A stretch of 64,000 nucleotides of DNA from Hyphomicrobiales bacterium. GTDB taxonomy: Bacteria; Pseudomonadota; Alphaproteobacteria; Rhizobiales; Rhizobiaceae. The stretch spans positions 124,001 to 188,000 of the forward strand of contig UCKU01000025.1 of the NCBI GenBank assembly GCA_900473185.1, read 5' to 3'. Shown here piece by piece: positions 36,042 through 44,367 of this stretch; positions within the stretch are counted from its first letter, which is position 1, and each line of letters opens with the position of its first letter. Below the pieces are notes generated by a model. It saw nothing but the letters and a program-made list of their open reading frames with translations. It was not told the origin of the DNA and did not search any database. The position numbers and the translations under genes were made by a program.

Positions 36042-37094
36042 TTACCGGCCGAAGGCTTGCACCGGCAGGCGCGGATTGGACTGGGCGGCAAGCAGCGCCA
36101 CGCGGGCATTGGCCTGAAGCTGACCTGACGTGGCCGCATCGCCGCTCAACGCCACGCCGACCGAAATCGTCAAACCGCTTGCATCCGAAGTGTCCGACGC
36201 GGCGAAAACAAGATTGTCTTCGACGGAACCGCGCAGCCGCTCGGCGATCGCCAATGCATCCTGCATGCCGACATTGGCAAAGAGGAAGGCGAATTCGTCG
36301 GCCTCCAGACGCGCAATGAAATCGTTCTTCTTCACCGTCTTGCGGAAGAGGCCGGCGAGCTTCTTCAGGAGCTTGTTGCCGGTCTGCGCGCCGTAGCGGG
36401 CGGTAAGCTCCTTGAAATCATCAATGTCAATCATGATCAGCGCGCTGCCGGCCGCACCCTCTTCCTGACCATAGAGATCGTCGAGTGCGCGGTTGAGGCC
36501 GATACGATTGGGCAGGCCGGTGATCTTGTCGGTGATAGCAGCTGCCTGCACGGCGGAAATGCCGCGCTCCAGCGCCGTCAGCCGCTCGATATCCTCTTCC
36601 AGCTTGGAGCCGATCGTCTGTTCCGCCGCGAGGACGTCTGAAAGCGAGACGGCAAGATATTCGACCTCGGCCATGAAATCGGCAAGGCTCTGGTGCTCCT
36701 GCTGGCCCGAGACGGATTTGAGGATGGTCTCGCAGGCACGCTTGAAGGCCTGACGATGCATTCGACCCTCGGCCAGACGCTCCGCCGTCTCCTTCAGCAT
36801 GCGGCTCGCCTCGTTGCGCGAGCGGTCGCCCGCCAGCCCGTAATGGCCGACAAGCCGGTAGCGCAGGCCGAGTTCGTCCAAGGCTTCCTGCTGCGGATGT
36901 GAACCGAGGGCTGCGATATCCTGCGCCAGCCCGGCATTCAGGCCGACAAGCGCTTCGTGGAACAGTTCATAATTGCGCGGCAGGCCCGCCACATTGAGCC
37001 GCATCATATGCTGAGCGACCTTCTGGATATCGGCAGCCGGCGTCGGCCGGGCAGCCTCGCGCGCATTCAATGCATTTGCAACGGCAGTCTGCAT
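36042..37094 (-). CDS. GGDEF-domain protein with a degenerate active site
   Basis: 350 residues. A helical N-terminal half (about 1-180) with no membrane segment is followed by a GGDEF-type domain (about 185-345). The metal-site part is kept (MIDIDDFKELTARYG), but the signature is EADEF (residues 264-268, coordinates 36291-36305) instead of GGDEF/GGEEF, and the inhibitory RxxD is KKND. The two glycines that contact GTP are lost, so c-di-GMP synthesis is doubtful. It may bind nucleotide or act as a signalling scaffold. Single gene. Confidence 0.85.
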   Translation of the reverse strand: MQTAVANALNAREAARPTPAADIQKVAQHMMRLNVAGLPRNYELFHEALVGLNAGLAQDIAALGSHPQQEALDELGLRYRLVGHYGLAGDRSRNEASRMLKETAERLAEGRMHRQAFKRACETILKSVSGQQEHQSLADFMAEVEYLAVSLSDVLAAEQTIGSKLEEDIERLTALERGISAVQAAAITDKITGLPNRIGLNRALDDLYGQEEGAAGSALIMIDIDDFKELTARYGAQTGNKLLKKLAGLFRKTVKKNDFIARLEADEFAFLFANVGMQDALAIAERLRGSVEDNLVFAASDTSDASGLTISVGVALSGDAATSGQLQANARVALLAAQSNPRLPVQAFGR

Positions 37095-37359
37095 GACGAT
37101 CCCCTCATTGCCATTGGTTCTCTTGGGCCATCGGCTCTTCTGCTTCCGCTATGCAGGCAAGCTTTTAAGAGACATTGAATCTTCAGAGCTTATCGGGCGG
37201 GAAGCCGCAAAACCGGTTAATGCACCCTTGCTGCGTCGCGATCGGGAATAGCCGTGTGCGTTTCAGCAGCAGACGCGATGGGCGCCATGAAAATTCCTGA
37301 TTTGATCGCGCCGGCTTTCTGGCGTGGAATGAAACCGCTGTGATTGCGAAAGGACGGCC

Positions 37360-38049
37360 ATGACCAGAGCTCTCTATTCCCTGTGTGGCGCCGACGAGCG
37401 TAATTTCTTCTCGCCGCATTGCTGGAAAGCGGTGATGGCGCTCGCTCATAAGGGGCTCGACTTTGAAGAGGTTCCGACGACCTATAGCCGCATTGTTGAT
37501 ATCGGCGGCGGCTTCTCCAAGACCGTGCCGGTCCTGGATGACAATGGTCGGCTGATATCAGACAGTTTCGATATCGCCCTTTACCTGGAGGATGCCTATC
37601 CGGACCGTCCGTCGCTTTTCGGTGGCGAGGGCGGCAAGGCCCTGTCGCGCATGGTCGAGGGTTATTCGCAGATGATCATCCATCCGGCGATCATGCGGAT
37701 TGCGCTTCTCGATATTCATTCCATTCTCGATGAGGGCGACAAGGCCTATTTCCGCACCAGCCGCGAAAGCCGCCTGGGCAAGCCGCTGGAGGATTTCGCC
37801 GCCAGCCGCGACGCGGAGAGGGAGGCCTTTGCCGCCAAGCTGGAGCCGATGCGCCACATGCTGCGCTTCCAGCCCTTCATCGGTGGCGACAGCCCGCTCT
37901 TTGCCGACTACATCGTCTTTGGTGCGCTGCAATGGCTGCGCATCGCCGCAGGCCTCGCCATGCTGGCCCCTGACGACCCCGTCATGGCCTGGTTCGAACG
38001 CTGCCTCGATCTTCATGAAAGCCGGGGCCGGACTGTGACAGCGGCGTGA
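37360..38049 (+). CDS. Glutathione S-transferase family protein
   Basis: 229 residues. A thioredoxin-like N-terminal domain (ALYSLCGADERNFFSPHCWKAVMAL, then VPVLDDNGRLISDSFDIALYLED) is followed by an all-helical C-terminal domain (about 90-225). The substrate-side Ser/Cys position is CGADE. The stretch DSFDIALYLEDAYP is the GSH-binding SNAIL-like segment. The substrate is unknown. AAAGGA lies 7 bases before ATG 37360. It precedes ndk by 80 bases on the same strand, but ndk has its own likely promoter. Confidence 0.88.
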   Translation: MTRALYSLCGADERNFFSPHCWKAVMALAHKGLDFEEVPTTYSRIVDIGGGFSKTVPVLDDNGRLISDSFDIALYLEDAYPDRPSLFGGEGGKALSRMVEGYSQMIIHPAIMRIALLDIHSILDEGDKAYFRTSRESRLGKPLEDFAASRDAEREAFAAKLEPMRHMLRFQPFIGGDSPLFADYIVFGALQWLRIAAGLAMLAPDDPVMAWFERCLDLHESRGRTVTAA

Positions 38050-38065
38050 AATTGCCGGAGCCCCC

Positions 38066-38094
38066 TTGTTTTCGCGCGGTGAGGCGGGTAAAGA
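38066..38094 (+). promoter_or_regulatory. Candidate promoter of ndk
   Basis: TTGTTT, 17 bases, then TAAAGA, 35 bases before ndk. The match to sigma-70 sites is moderate. It is the only candidate in the GST-ndk gap. Confidence 0.4.
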
Positions 38095-38129
38095 CCGCCC
38101 ACTTTTCCCTGAGTATGAGGACCCGAATT

Positions 38130-38552
38130 ATGGCGATTGAACGCACCTTCTCGATGATCAAGCCGGACGCAACGAAGCGCAACCTGACGGGCGCTATCAC
38201 CAAGATGCTCGAAGATGCCGGCCTGCGCGTCGTCGCCTCCAAGCGCGTCTGGATGAGCAAGCGCGAAGCAGAAGGCTTCTACGCCGTTCACAAGGAACGT
38301 CCGTTCTTCGGCGAACTCGTTGAAGGCATGACCTCTGGCCCGACCATCGTTCAGGTTCTGGAAGGCGAAGGCGCCATCCTGAAGAACCGCGAAATCATGG
38401 GCGCAACCAACCCGGCAAACGCTGACGAAGGCACGATCCGCAAGGTTCATGCTCTGTCGATCGGCGAAAACTCGGTTCACGGTTCCGACGCTCCGGAAAC
38501 AGCTGCCCAGGAAATCAAGTACTGGTTCTCCGACACCGAAATCGTTGGCTGA
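38130..38552 (+). CDS. ndk: Nucleoside diphosphate kinase
   Basis: Balances NTP and dNTP pools by phosphate transfer; 140 residues. The phosphohistidine is His117 in the motif NSVHGSDA. KPDATKRN and GPTIVQVLEGEGAI are conserved NDK stretches. ATG 38130 is the family start. The frame is open to 38046, but the extra residues do not belong. It ends in a strong terminator. Confidence 0.98.
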   Translation: MAIERTFSMIKPDATKRNLTGAITKMLEDAGLRVVASKRVWMSKREAEGFYAVHKERPFFGELVEGMTSGPTIVQVLEGEGAILKNREIMGATNPANADEGTIRKVHALSIGENSVHGSDAPETAAQEIKYWFSDTEIVG

Positions 38553-38598
38553 TTCAGCCTTTGAGCATTCCCTGGGAATGCTTTGAATTGACTCATGA

Positions 38599-38625
38599 AA
38601 GCCGGGCTCGTCCCGGCTTTTTTGT
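38599..38625 (+). terminator. Rho-independent terminator of ndk
   Basis: AAGCCGGG and CCCGGCTT pair around a 5-base loop, followed by TTTTTTG (stem about 38599-38619). It lies between ndk and the convergent lipoprotein gene. Confidence 0.9.
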
Positions 38626-38634
38626 TTCAAAGGC

Positions 38635-39141
38635 TCAGACCGGGCACTTGTCTGTATTCGAAAAATCCGTCGACCCGTCCGGTTTGAAAACCTCCGGGTT
38701 CTTCTCATATCCGGCACCGAGAACCAACGGCTTGCTCGGCAGCACTGTCTGGTCGAGGTCGGATTTGAACTGCGTCTTCAGCTCCTGCAAGAGCTTGCCG
38801 TCCTTGTCGACCAGCCTGACGGTGACGGCATAGGGGCGGTCCTTGCGCACGCAATGCAGGTTCTCGCTCTGGACCGAAATCTTGTCCTCCATCGGAAACA
38901 CCTTCTGGTTCAGCACCAGCGGCGCTCCGCCCTGCGGGTTTTCGAATTCGGCGACGATGGTCGAGCCATCGGGAATGGGCGCCGTCTTCTTCAGCGTCAG
39001 CAGATAGGTGGCGCTTGCGACGCGGTAGTTGAAGACGAAGAGATGGCCCGTCACTTCCAGCATGCTTTCGGCCTGGCGCTGGCAGGCGGAAAGCATGAGC
39101 CCCGCTGCCGCAAGGGCCGTAATGATCGAGCGCCGCTTCAT
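38635..39141 (-). CDS. Hypothetical lipoprotein
   Basis: 168 residues. A signal peptide with lipobox LSAC (Cys20 the lipidation site) is followed by a beta-rich periplasmic domain with no recognised family. Recognisable stretches are IVAEFENPQGGAPLV and KTQFKSDLDQTVLP. It overlaps the CGNR gene by four bases (ATGA at 39138-39141), so the two share a transcript. The link to the regulator suggests a stress- or permease-related role, but function is unknown. Confidence 0.75.
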   Translation of the reverse strand: MKRRSIITALAAAGLMLSACQRQAESMLEVTGHLFVFNYRVASATYLLTLKKTAPIPDGSTIVAEFENPQGGAPLVLNQKVFPMEDKISVQSENLHCVRKDRPYAVTVRLVDKDGKLLQELKTQFKSDLDQTVLPSKPLVLGAGYEKNPEVFKPDGSTDFSNTDKCPV

Positions 39142-39686
39142 GGCGTCTCCTCCTTCTTTTTCCTCCGGTAATGCCTGTTAGCCTTGGCGCGGTTGCCGCA
39201 GACGGCCATGTCGCACCAGGCCCGGCTCTTGTTCTTGCTGCGGTCGATGAACAGCCAGCCGCAATTGCCACAGATCTTCATCCGCTCCGGATCGGACATG
39301 GCGATCAGCCGCAGAACCGAATGGGCCGTCGCCGCATCAAGACCCTTTTCAGCAGCACCCCGCAGCGTGCGCGCCAGCGCTTCCAGCAGTTCGGCAAGAA
39401 GCCGGTCGTCATTGCCCTCAAGCACGCGCCGGCGGAAATAGCGGTCCGTCGCTTCGCGCAGTTCGATGAAGTTCGCTCTATTCTGCGCTCCAACCGGTAC
39501 AATGTCGCCGAAAAGTGCCCGTTCGGCGCAGAATTCCTGCGCCGCCTCGGGGAAACGCTCCATTTGCCCTTCGGCCTCGAAGCGGTCGATGCGGCGCGCA
39601 GTGTCGTGACGCAGGATGACGCTATTGGCGACATCGAGCGCCAATGCGCCGCCGGAAAAACGGTGAGGAGTCCAGGAAAAGCTCAT
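39138..39686 (-). CDS. CGNR zinc-finger transcriptional regulator
   Basis: 182 residues: an N-terminal ABATE-like domain (GGALALDVANSV, FIELREATDRYFRR) and a C-terminal CGNR zinc finger with Cys139, Cys142, Cys158 and Cys163 (CGNCGWLFIDRSKNKSRAWC, then CGNR). The basic end NRHYRRKKK fits DNA contact. Proteins of this class are predicted stress-response regulators, poorly studied. ATG 39686 is preferred over the open frame to 39773. The 13-bp-arm palindrome at 39696-39725 lies 10 bases before it, so it probably represses itself. Confidence 0.85.
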   Translation of the reverse strand: MSFSWTPHRFSGGALALDVANSVILRHDTARRIDRFEAEGQMERFPEAAQEFCAERALFGDIVPVGAQNRANFIELREATDRYFRRRVLEGNDDRLLAELLEALARTLRGAAEKGLDAATAHSVLRLIAMSDPERMKICGNCGWLFIDRSKNKSRAWCDMAVCGNRAKANRHYRRKKKEETP

Positions 39687-39695
39687 GGGAAAAAT

Positions 39696-39725
39696 ATAAC
39701 TGGTAAAACACATTTTGCCAGTTAT
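39696..39725. promoter_or_regulatory. 30-bp operator-like palindrome between the CGNR gene and the permease
   Basis: ATAACTGGTAAAA (39696-39708) and TTTTGCCAGTTAT (39713-39725) are inverted with one mismatch in 13, spacer 4 bases. The site lies in the 66-base divergent gap between the CGNR regulator and the LivH-like permease. It is AT-rich against a GC-rich background and typical of a dimer-binding operator. Confidence 0.65.
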
Positions 39726-39752
39726 TATTTTAAACCGATCTGGAGTGTCGGA

Positions 39753-40649
39753 ATGGCTTATCTTCTGCAGCAACTGGCGAATGCGGTGCCGCTCGCAGCG
39801 CTCTACGCCACGCTTGCCTTCGGTTATTCGATCGCCTTCGGTGTCACCAAGCGCCCCGACATCACCTATGGGGCGATTATCGCCTTTGCCGGCCAGATGC
39901 TGCTGCTCTTCACGGATACGGCTTATAACCGCCTCTGGCTGGTGCTGCCGGCTGCGATCGCGATCGGCGTCTGCTCCTCGCTGATCTATTCGGTGGGGGC
40001 AGGGGTCTGGATCGGCCGCTTCGTCATGCAGCCGCTCGCCAGCAAATCGCCGAACACGGTCATCGTCGCCGCACTCGGCATGATGATCGTGCTGATGGAG
40101 ACGGCGCGCCTTGCCGCCAATACCCGCGCCATCTGGCTACCGCCGCTCTTGAATGACAACGTGACCTTCTGGAGCGACGGCACCTTCAGGGTCACGCTCA
40201 CCTATATCCAGCTTCTGGATACCGTCCTGATGTGCGCGATCATTGCGATCGGCGCATTTATCTTGAAGCGCACTGCCTGGGGCCGCCTATGGCGCGCCGT
40301 CATCGACGATCCGCTCGCCGCCGAACTCTGTGGCACCAGCGCCAGCCGTGTCTTCCTGGTGTCCTATGGGGCGGCGGCGCTCGTCGCCACCTGCTGCGGC
40401 ATCCTTGCGACCTTCTATTACGGATCGATGGATTTCGGCGCCGGGCTGATGTTCGGCCTCAAGGTGCTGCTGATCGCGGCCGTCGGCGGCTATTCCGATC
40501 CGCTGCGCTCGGCAGGTGGTGCCGCTGGCCTTGCGCTCGTCGAGACGCTCTGGGGCGCCTACGGTTCTTTCATCTGGCGCGATCTCGCCATCTTCTCGCT
40601 GCTGGTGTTCCTGCTGGTGCTGAGCAGGCGCGAGCGTGTCGTGCTCTGA
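39753..40649 (+). CDS. Branched-chain amino-acid ABC transporter permease (LivH type)
   Basis: A 298-residue inner-membrane permease with about eight membrane segments. LivH/LivM family features include VPLAALYATLAFGYSIAFGV, and the repeated GLKVLLIAAVGGYSDPL near the C-terminus. GGAG lies 7 bases before ATG 39753. No ATP-binding or substrate-binding gene is adjacent, so the transporter is incomplete in this window. Convergent with moaE: the two stops abut. Possible control by the divergent CGNR regulator. Confidence 0.88.
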   Translation: MAYLLQQLANAVPLAALYATLAFGYSIAFGVTKRPDITYGAIIAFAGQMLLLFTDTAYNRLWLVLPAAIAIGVCSSLIYSVGAGVWIGRFVMQPLASKSPNTVIVAALGMMIVLMETARLAANTRAIWLPPLLNDNVTFWSDGTFRVTLTYIQLLDTVLMCAIIAIGAFILKRTAWGRLWRAVIDDPLAAELCGTSASRVFLVSYGAAALVATCCGILATFYYGSMDFGAGLMFGLKVLLIAAVGGYSDPLRSAGGAAGLALVETLWGAYGSFIWRDLAIFSLLVFLLVLSRRERVVL

Positions 40650-41111
40650 TTATTTCCAGCGGTCGCGCGCCTTGTCGTCGGCATCCTTCGCCGCGATCCA
40701 GTCGCCAGTGCCGCCGTCCTTGCCGTGTTCCTTCTTCCAGAACGGGGCGGATGTCTTCAGGAAATCCATGACGAAGCTCGCACCGTCGAAGGCCGCCTGC
40801 CGGTGCGGGGCAGCTGCGACAACCAGCACGATATTCTCGCCGGCCGCGATCTTTCCGAAGCGATGGATGGCAGTCAGGCCGCTGAGCCCGAAACGCTCGA
40901 TGGCGAGCTCGCCGATACGGCTCATCTCCGCTTCGGCCATGCCGGGATAATGTTCGAGCTCAAGCGCTGACAGTGTCCCGCCCTCATCGCGGCAGAGACC
41001 GGAGAATGTGACGATTGCGCCGATGCCGGGCTTGCCTTTGGAAAGCCGGTCGATTTCCGCCTGCAGATCGAAATCCTCGCGCTGGACGCGGATGGTGGGG
41101 ATAATTGTCAC
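40650..41111 (-). CDS. moaE: Molybdopterin synthase catalytic subunit MoaE
   Basis: Catalytic subunit that adds dithiolene sulphur to precursor Z in molybdenum-cofactor synthesis; 153 residues from GTG 41111, with AGAGGA about 7 bases upstream. The motifs IGAIVTFSGLCRDE, HRFGKIAAGE and PHRQAAFDGASFVMDFLKTSAPFWKKE include the active-site lysines. The frame is open to 41207, but those residues lie in the repeat. moaD is 261 bases upstream on the same strand. Confidence 0.93.
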   Translation of the reverse strand: MTIIPTIRVQREDFDLQAEIDRLSKGKPGIGAIVTFSGLCRDEGGTLSALELEHYPGMAEAEMSRIGELAIERFGLSGLTAIHRFGKIAAGENIVLVVAAAPHRQAAFDGASFVMDFLKTSAPFWKKEHGKDGGTGDWIAAKDADDKARDRWK

Positions 41112-41172
41112 AGCAGAATCCTCTGCCGCTTTGATGTCGTTGCGGGGAATGCGGAGACGGCCTGCCGTACCC

Positions 41173-41346
41173 ACCCCCCTCTGCCCTGCCGGGCATCTCC
41201 CCCACAAGGAGGGAGATTACGAGCGGCATGAGCATCGTGCCTATGGACCGTTTTGCTGGGCTGCAAGGTTGATTGTTTGCGGGAGGCGGTGCTCCCAGCC
41301 AATCTCCCTCCTTGTGGGGGAGATGCCCGGCAGGGCAGAGGGGGGT
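41173..41346. repeat. Inverted 46-bp repeat in the moaD-moaE gap
   Basis: The arms 41173-41218 and 41301-41346 are perfectly complementary over 46 bp, with an 82-bp loop. The core is the poly-C/poly-G rhizobial intergenic repeat (CCTCTGCCCTGCCGGGCATC type). It can form a long stem in the moaD-moaE transcript and probably reduces coupling of the two genes. The copy number elsewhere cannot be judged here. Confidence 0.85.
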
Positions 41347-41372
41347 AACCCCACGGCACCACAGTCATTATT

Positions 41373-41627
41373 TCACCCACCTGTCATCGGCGGGAAAATA
41401 CCGATCTCCCGCGCTCCGCCGATCGGCTCGTCATGTTCCACATGTTCCTGGTCGATCGCGACCCGGATCACATCAGGATATTGAAGAGCCATCTCATATT
41501 CTTCGCCCAGGCCCTTCAAATGATTCAGAAGATCGGCAACGCTGACGACGGAAGCGGGGAGGTCGATTTCCTCTTCTCCCTTGCCAATGCGTTCGCGCAC
41601 CCAGGCGAAATAAACAAGCCGTGTCAT
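41373..41627 (-). CDS. moaD: Molybdopterin synthase sulphur carrier MoaD
   Basis: An 84-residue ubiquitin-like carrier. The C-terminal Gly-Gly (PPMTGG) becomes a thiocarboxylate that supplies sulphur to MoaE. It overlaps the pgsA end by four bases (ATGA at 41624-41627), so it is translated after pgsA. Complete; the usual MoaD length. Confidence 0.93.
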   Translation of the reverse strand: MTRLVYFAWVRERIGKGEEEIDLPASVVSVADLLNHLKGLGEEYEMALQYPDVIRVAIDQEHVEHDEPIGGAREIGIFPPMTGG

Positions 41628-42214
41628 TCTTCGTCGTCCACCACGTGTTTCAGCCCGGCGCGGAAATAATCATAGCCGGTATAGATCGTCAGGATTGCAG
41701 CAATCCAGAGCAGCGCGATCCCAGTCCAGGTCGTATAGGGGAAAATGGCGTCGCCCGCCGGGCCGGCAAGCAGGAAGGCGATGGCAACGAGCTGCAGCGT
41801 CGTCTTCCATTTGGCAATGCGCGTCACCGGCACGCTGACTTTCAGTCCCGCAAGATATTCGCGCAGCCCCGACACCAGGATTTCGCGGCACAGGATGATG
41901 ATCGCCGCCCAGAGCGACCAGCCGGCAATCGTGCCATCGGCAGCGACCAAAAGCAGGATGGCGGAAACCAGCAGCTTGTCGGCGATCGGGTCCAGCATGC
42001 GGCCGATATTCGACGTCTGGTTCCAGATGCGCGCGAGGTAGCCGTCGAGGAAATCGGTGAGCGAGGCGATGACGAAGATCCACAGCGCCACCCAGCGCGC
42101 CGTGTCGCTGCTGCTCAGCCGTCCTTCGATGAAGAAGCAGACGACGATCAGCGGCACCGCCAGGATGCGGCCGTAGGTGAGGAGATTGGGGATGTTATAC
42201 GCACGCGATGCCAT
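41624..42214 (-). CDS. pgsA: CDP-diacylglycerol-glycerol-3-phosphate 3-phosphatidyltransferase
   Basis: Makes phosphatidylglycerol phosphate, precursor of PG and cardiolipin; 196 residues. The CDP-alcohol phosphotransferase motif is complete: Asp57-Gly58, Ala61-Arg62, Gly71, Asp75 and Asp79 (DGYLARIWNQTSNIGRMLDP). About five membrane segments. It lies between uvrC (111 bases upstream) and moaD, with which it overlaps. Confidence 0.95.
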   Translation of the reverse strand: MASRAYNIPNLLTYGRILAVPLIVVCFFIEGRLSSSDTARWVALWIFVIASLTDFLDGYLARIWNQTSNIGRMLDPIADKLLVSAILLLVAADGTIAGWSLWAAIIILCREILVSGLREYLAGLKVSVPVTRIAKWKTTLQLVAIAFLLAGPAGDAIFPYTTWTGIALLWIAAILTIYTGYDYFRAGLKHVVDDEE

Positions 42215-42324
42215 GATGCGGTTCTCTGTATTGATGCGGCGGTAGATGACGGCTTTGCCCCTCGACCGTCAACATTCTTTCTGTTTTTTCGCTGCCTTTG
42301 CGTGGAATTTGCGACCGGCACCGC

Positions 42325-44367
42325 TTATTTCGCGGCGTCGTCGTGAAAATGATTATAGACCTGCTTTGCGACGGTCTCGGAAATCCCTTCCACCGCCATG
42401 AGATCGGAAAGGGCTGCGCGCGAGACCGCCTTCGCCGTTCCAAAGTGCTGCAGCAGCGCCCGCTTGCGGGACGGGCCAATGCCGCCAATCTCGTCGAGCG
42501 GGTTTTTGACCATCTCCTTCTTGCGCCGCGCCCGGTGTGAGCCGATCGCGAAACGGTGCGCCTCGTCGCGCATGCGCTGGATGAAATAGAGAACCGGATC
42601 GCGCGGCGGCAGCGTGAAGCTTCCCTTGCCGGGTGCGAAGAAACGCTCACGGCCGGCCTCGCGGTCCACACCCTTGGCGACGCCGATGGCGATGACGCTG
42701 TCGGTAATGCCGAGCTCTTCGAGGATTGCCCGCACCGCCGTCATCTGCCCCTGACCGCCGTCGATGAGAATCACGTCGGGCCAGGCGGGGAAGGGCATGT
42801 CGGCCGCGTCTGCGGCGGTGACCTGCGTGCTACGATCCGGAATGCCCTCTTCCTTGAGCAGGCGGGAGAAGCGCCGCGTCATCACTTCGCGCATCATGCC
42901 GAAGTCGTCGCCGGGCGTAATCTCGGTCGATTTGATGTTGAACTTGCGATACTGGTTCTTCACGAAGCCTTCCGGCCCGGCGACCACCATGCCGCCGACC
43001 GCATTCGTGCCCATGATATGCGAGTTGTCGTAGATCTCGACACGCTGTGGCACATAGGGCAGGCCGAATGTGTCCTTGAAACCTTCCAGCAGCCGTGACT
43101 GCGAGGCCGTTTCGGCAAGCTTGCGGCCATGCGCCTCGCGCGCGTTGGCGATGACATGCTCGACGAGGTCGCGCTTTTCACCACGCTGCGGAACGAGGAT
43201 GGAAACCTTGTGCCCGGCCTTTTCGCTAAGGGCGGCGGCCAGCAGCTCCAGCTCCTCCACCGTTTCCGACAGCATGATCTGCCGCGGCACCGGCTTGTCG
43301 TCGTAGAACTGCGCGAGGAAAGCGTTCAGCACCTCGGCGCCGGAAAGCTGCGGATCGGCCTTCGGGAAGTAGGCGCGGTTGCCCCAGTTCTGCCCGGTGC
43401 GGAAGAAGAAGACCTGAATACAGGAAATCCCGCCTTCGTGATGGATGGCGAAGACATCCGCCTCCTCGACGCCAGCAGGATTGATGCCCTGGTGGCTCTG
43501 CACATGCGAGAGCGCGGCAAGACGGTCGCGATAGATCGCGGCGCGCTCGAAATCGAGGTCCTCGGCGGCGGCGTTCATCGCCTCCGCGATATGTTCCTTC
43601 ACTTTCTGGCTCTTGCCGGACAGGAAGTCCTTGGCTTCCTGAACCAGCTCCGCATAGCCTTCGTCACTGACCTCACGGGTGCAGGGCCCGGAACAGCGCT
43701 TGATCTGGTAGAGCAGGCAGGGCCGGGTGCGCGTCTCGAAGACGCTGTCGGTACAGGTGCGGATCAGGAAGGCGCGCTGCAGCGAATTGATCGTGCGGCC
43801 GACCGCGCCTGCCGAGGCAAAGGGGCCGAAATAATCGCCCTTGCGAGCGCGGGCGCCACGATGCTTGAAGATGGCTGGTGCGCGGTGATCACCGGTAATC
43901 AGGATATAGGGAAACGACTTGTCGTCGCGCAGCAGCACGTTAAAGCGTGGCCGCAAGCGCTTGATCAGATTGGCTTCCAGAAGCAGCGCCTCGGTCTCCG
44001 TCCGCGTCGTGACGAATTCCATATTGGCGGTCTGGCGCACCATCTGGGCGATACGGTTGGAGTGTACGCGACCCATCGCATAGTTACCGACGCGCTTCTT
44101 CAGGCTGCGGGCCTTGCCGACATAGAGAACGTCACCCGCCTCGTTGAACATGCGGTAGACGCCGGGGCTGTTCGGCAGGCGCTTGACGAATTCGGCGATC
44201 AGGTCCGCACCGACAAGGCCGGTTTCATTGATGCTGCCGGCATTCCAGTCGACCGCCGCAGAAATCGGCGCGGCGGAGGCATCGCCTTCCACCTCGATGA
44301 TGTCGTCGTCGTTTTCGTCAGTCTCGTCGTAAAGAACACCGCCATCAGGCAGCTTCTTGGCATTCAT
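42325..44367 (-). CDS. uvrC: UvrABC system protein C
   Basis: Dual-incision nuclease of nucleotide excision repair, 680 residues from ATG 44367. Domains: GIY-YIG nuclease (SPGVYRMFNEAGDVLYVGKA), UvrB-binding UVR, a C-terminal RNase H-like nuclease (EIYDNSHIMGTNAVGGMVV and ILIDGGQGQ) and helix-hairpin-helix units at the end. An acidic N-terminal extension of about 60 residues precedes the nuclease. ATG overlaps the SDR stop by four bases. Confidence 0.96.
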   Translation of the reverse strand: MNAKKLPDGGVLYDETDENDDDIIEVEGDASAAPISAAVDWNAGSINETGLVGADLIAEFVKRLPNSPGVYRMFNEAGDVLYVGKARSLKKRVGNYAMGRVHSNRIAQMVRQTANMEFVTTRTETEALLLEANLIKRLRPRFNVLLRDDKSFPYILITGDHRAPAIFKHRGARARKGDYFGPFASAGAVGRTINSLQRAFLIRTCTDSVFETRTRPCLLYQIKRCSGPCTREVSDEGYAELVQEAKDFLSGKSQKVKEHIAEAMNAAAEDLDFERAAIYRDRLAALSHVQSHQGINPAGVEEADVFAIHHEGGISCIQVFFFRTGQNWGNRAYFPKADPQLSGAEVLNAFLAQFYDDKPVPRQIMLSETVEELELLAAALSEKAGHKVSILVPQRGEKRDLVEHVIANAREAHGRKLAETASQSRLLEGFKDTFGLPYVPQRVEIYDNSHIMGTNAVGGMVVAGPEGFVKNQYRKFNIKSTEITPGDDFGMMREVMTRRFSRLLKEEGIPDRSTQVTAADAADMPFPAWPDVILIDGGQGQMTAVRAILEELGITDSVIAIGVAKGVDREAGRERFFAPGKGSFTLPPRDPVLYFIQRMRDEAHRFAIGSHRARRKKEMVKNPLDEIGGIGPSRKRALLQHFGTAKAVSRAALSDLMAVEGISETVAKQVYNHFHDDAAK

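Noticed and set aside
39171..39752. Upstream extension of the LivH-like permease by about 194 codons
   Set aside because: It would run opposite the whole CGNR gene and through the operator palindrome. The ribosome site at 39742-39745 fits ATG 39753.
41108..41545. Small frames over the moaD-moaE gap
   Set aside because: They run through the inverted repeat on both strands and carry the translated repeat (GRCPAGQRG-like), a known artefact of such repeats.
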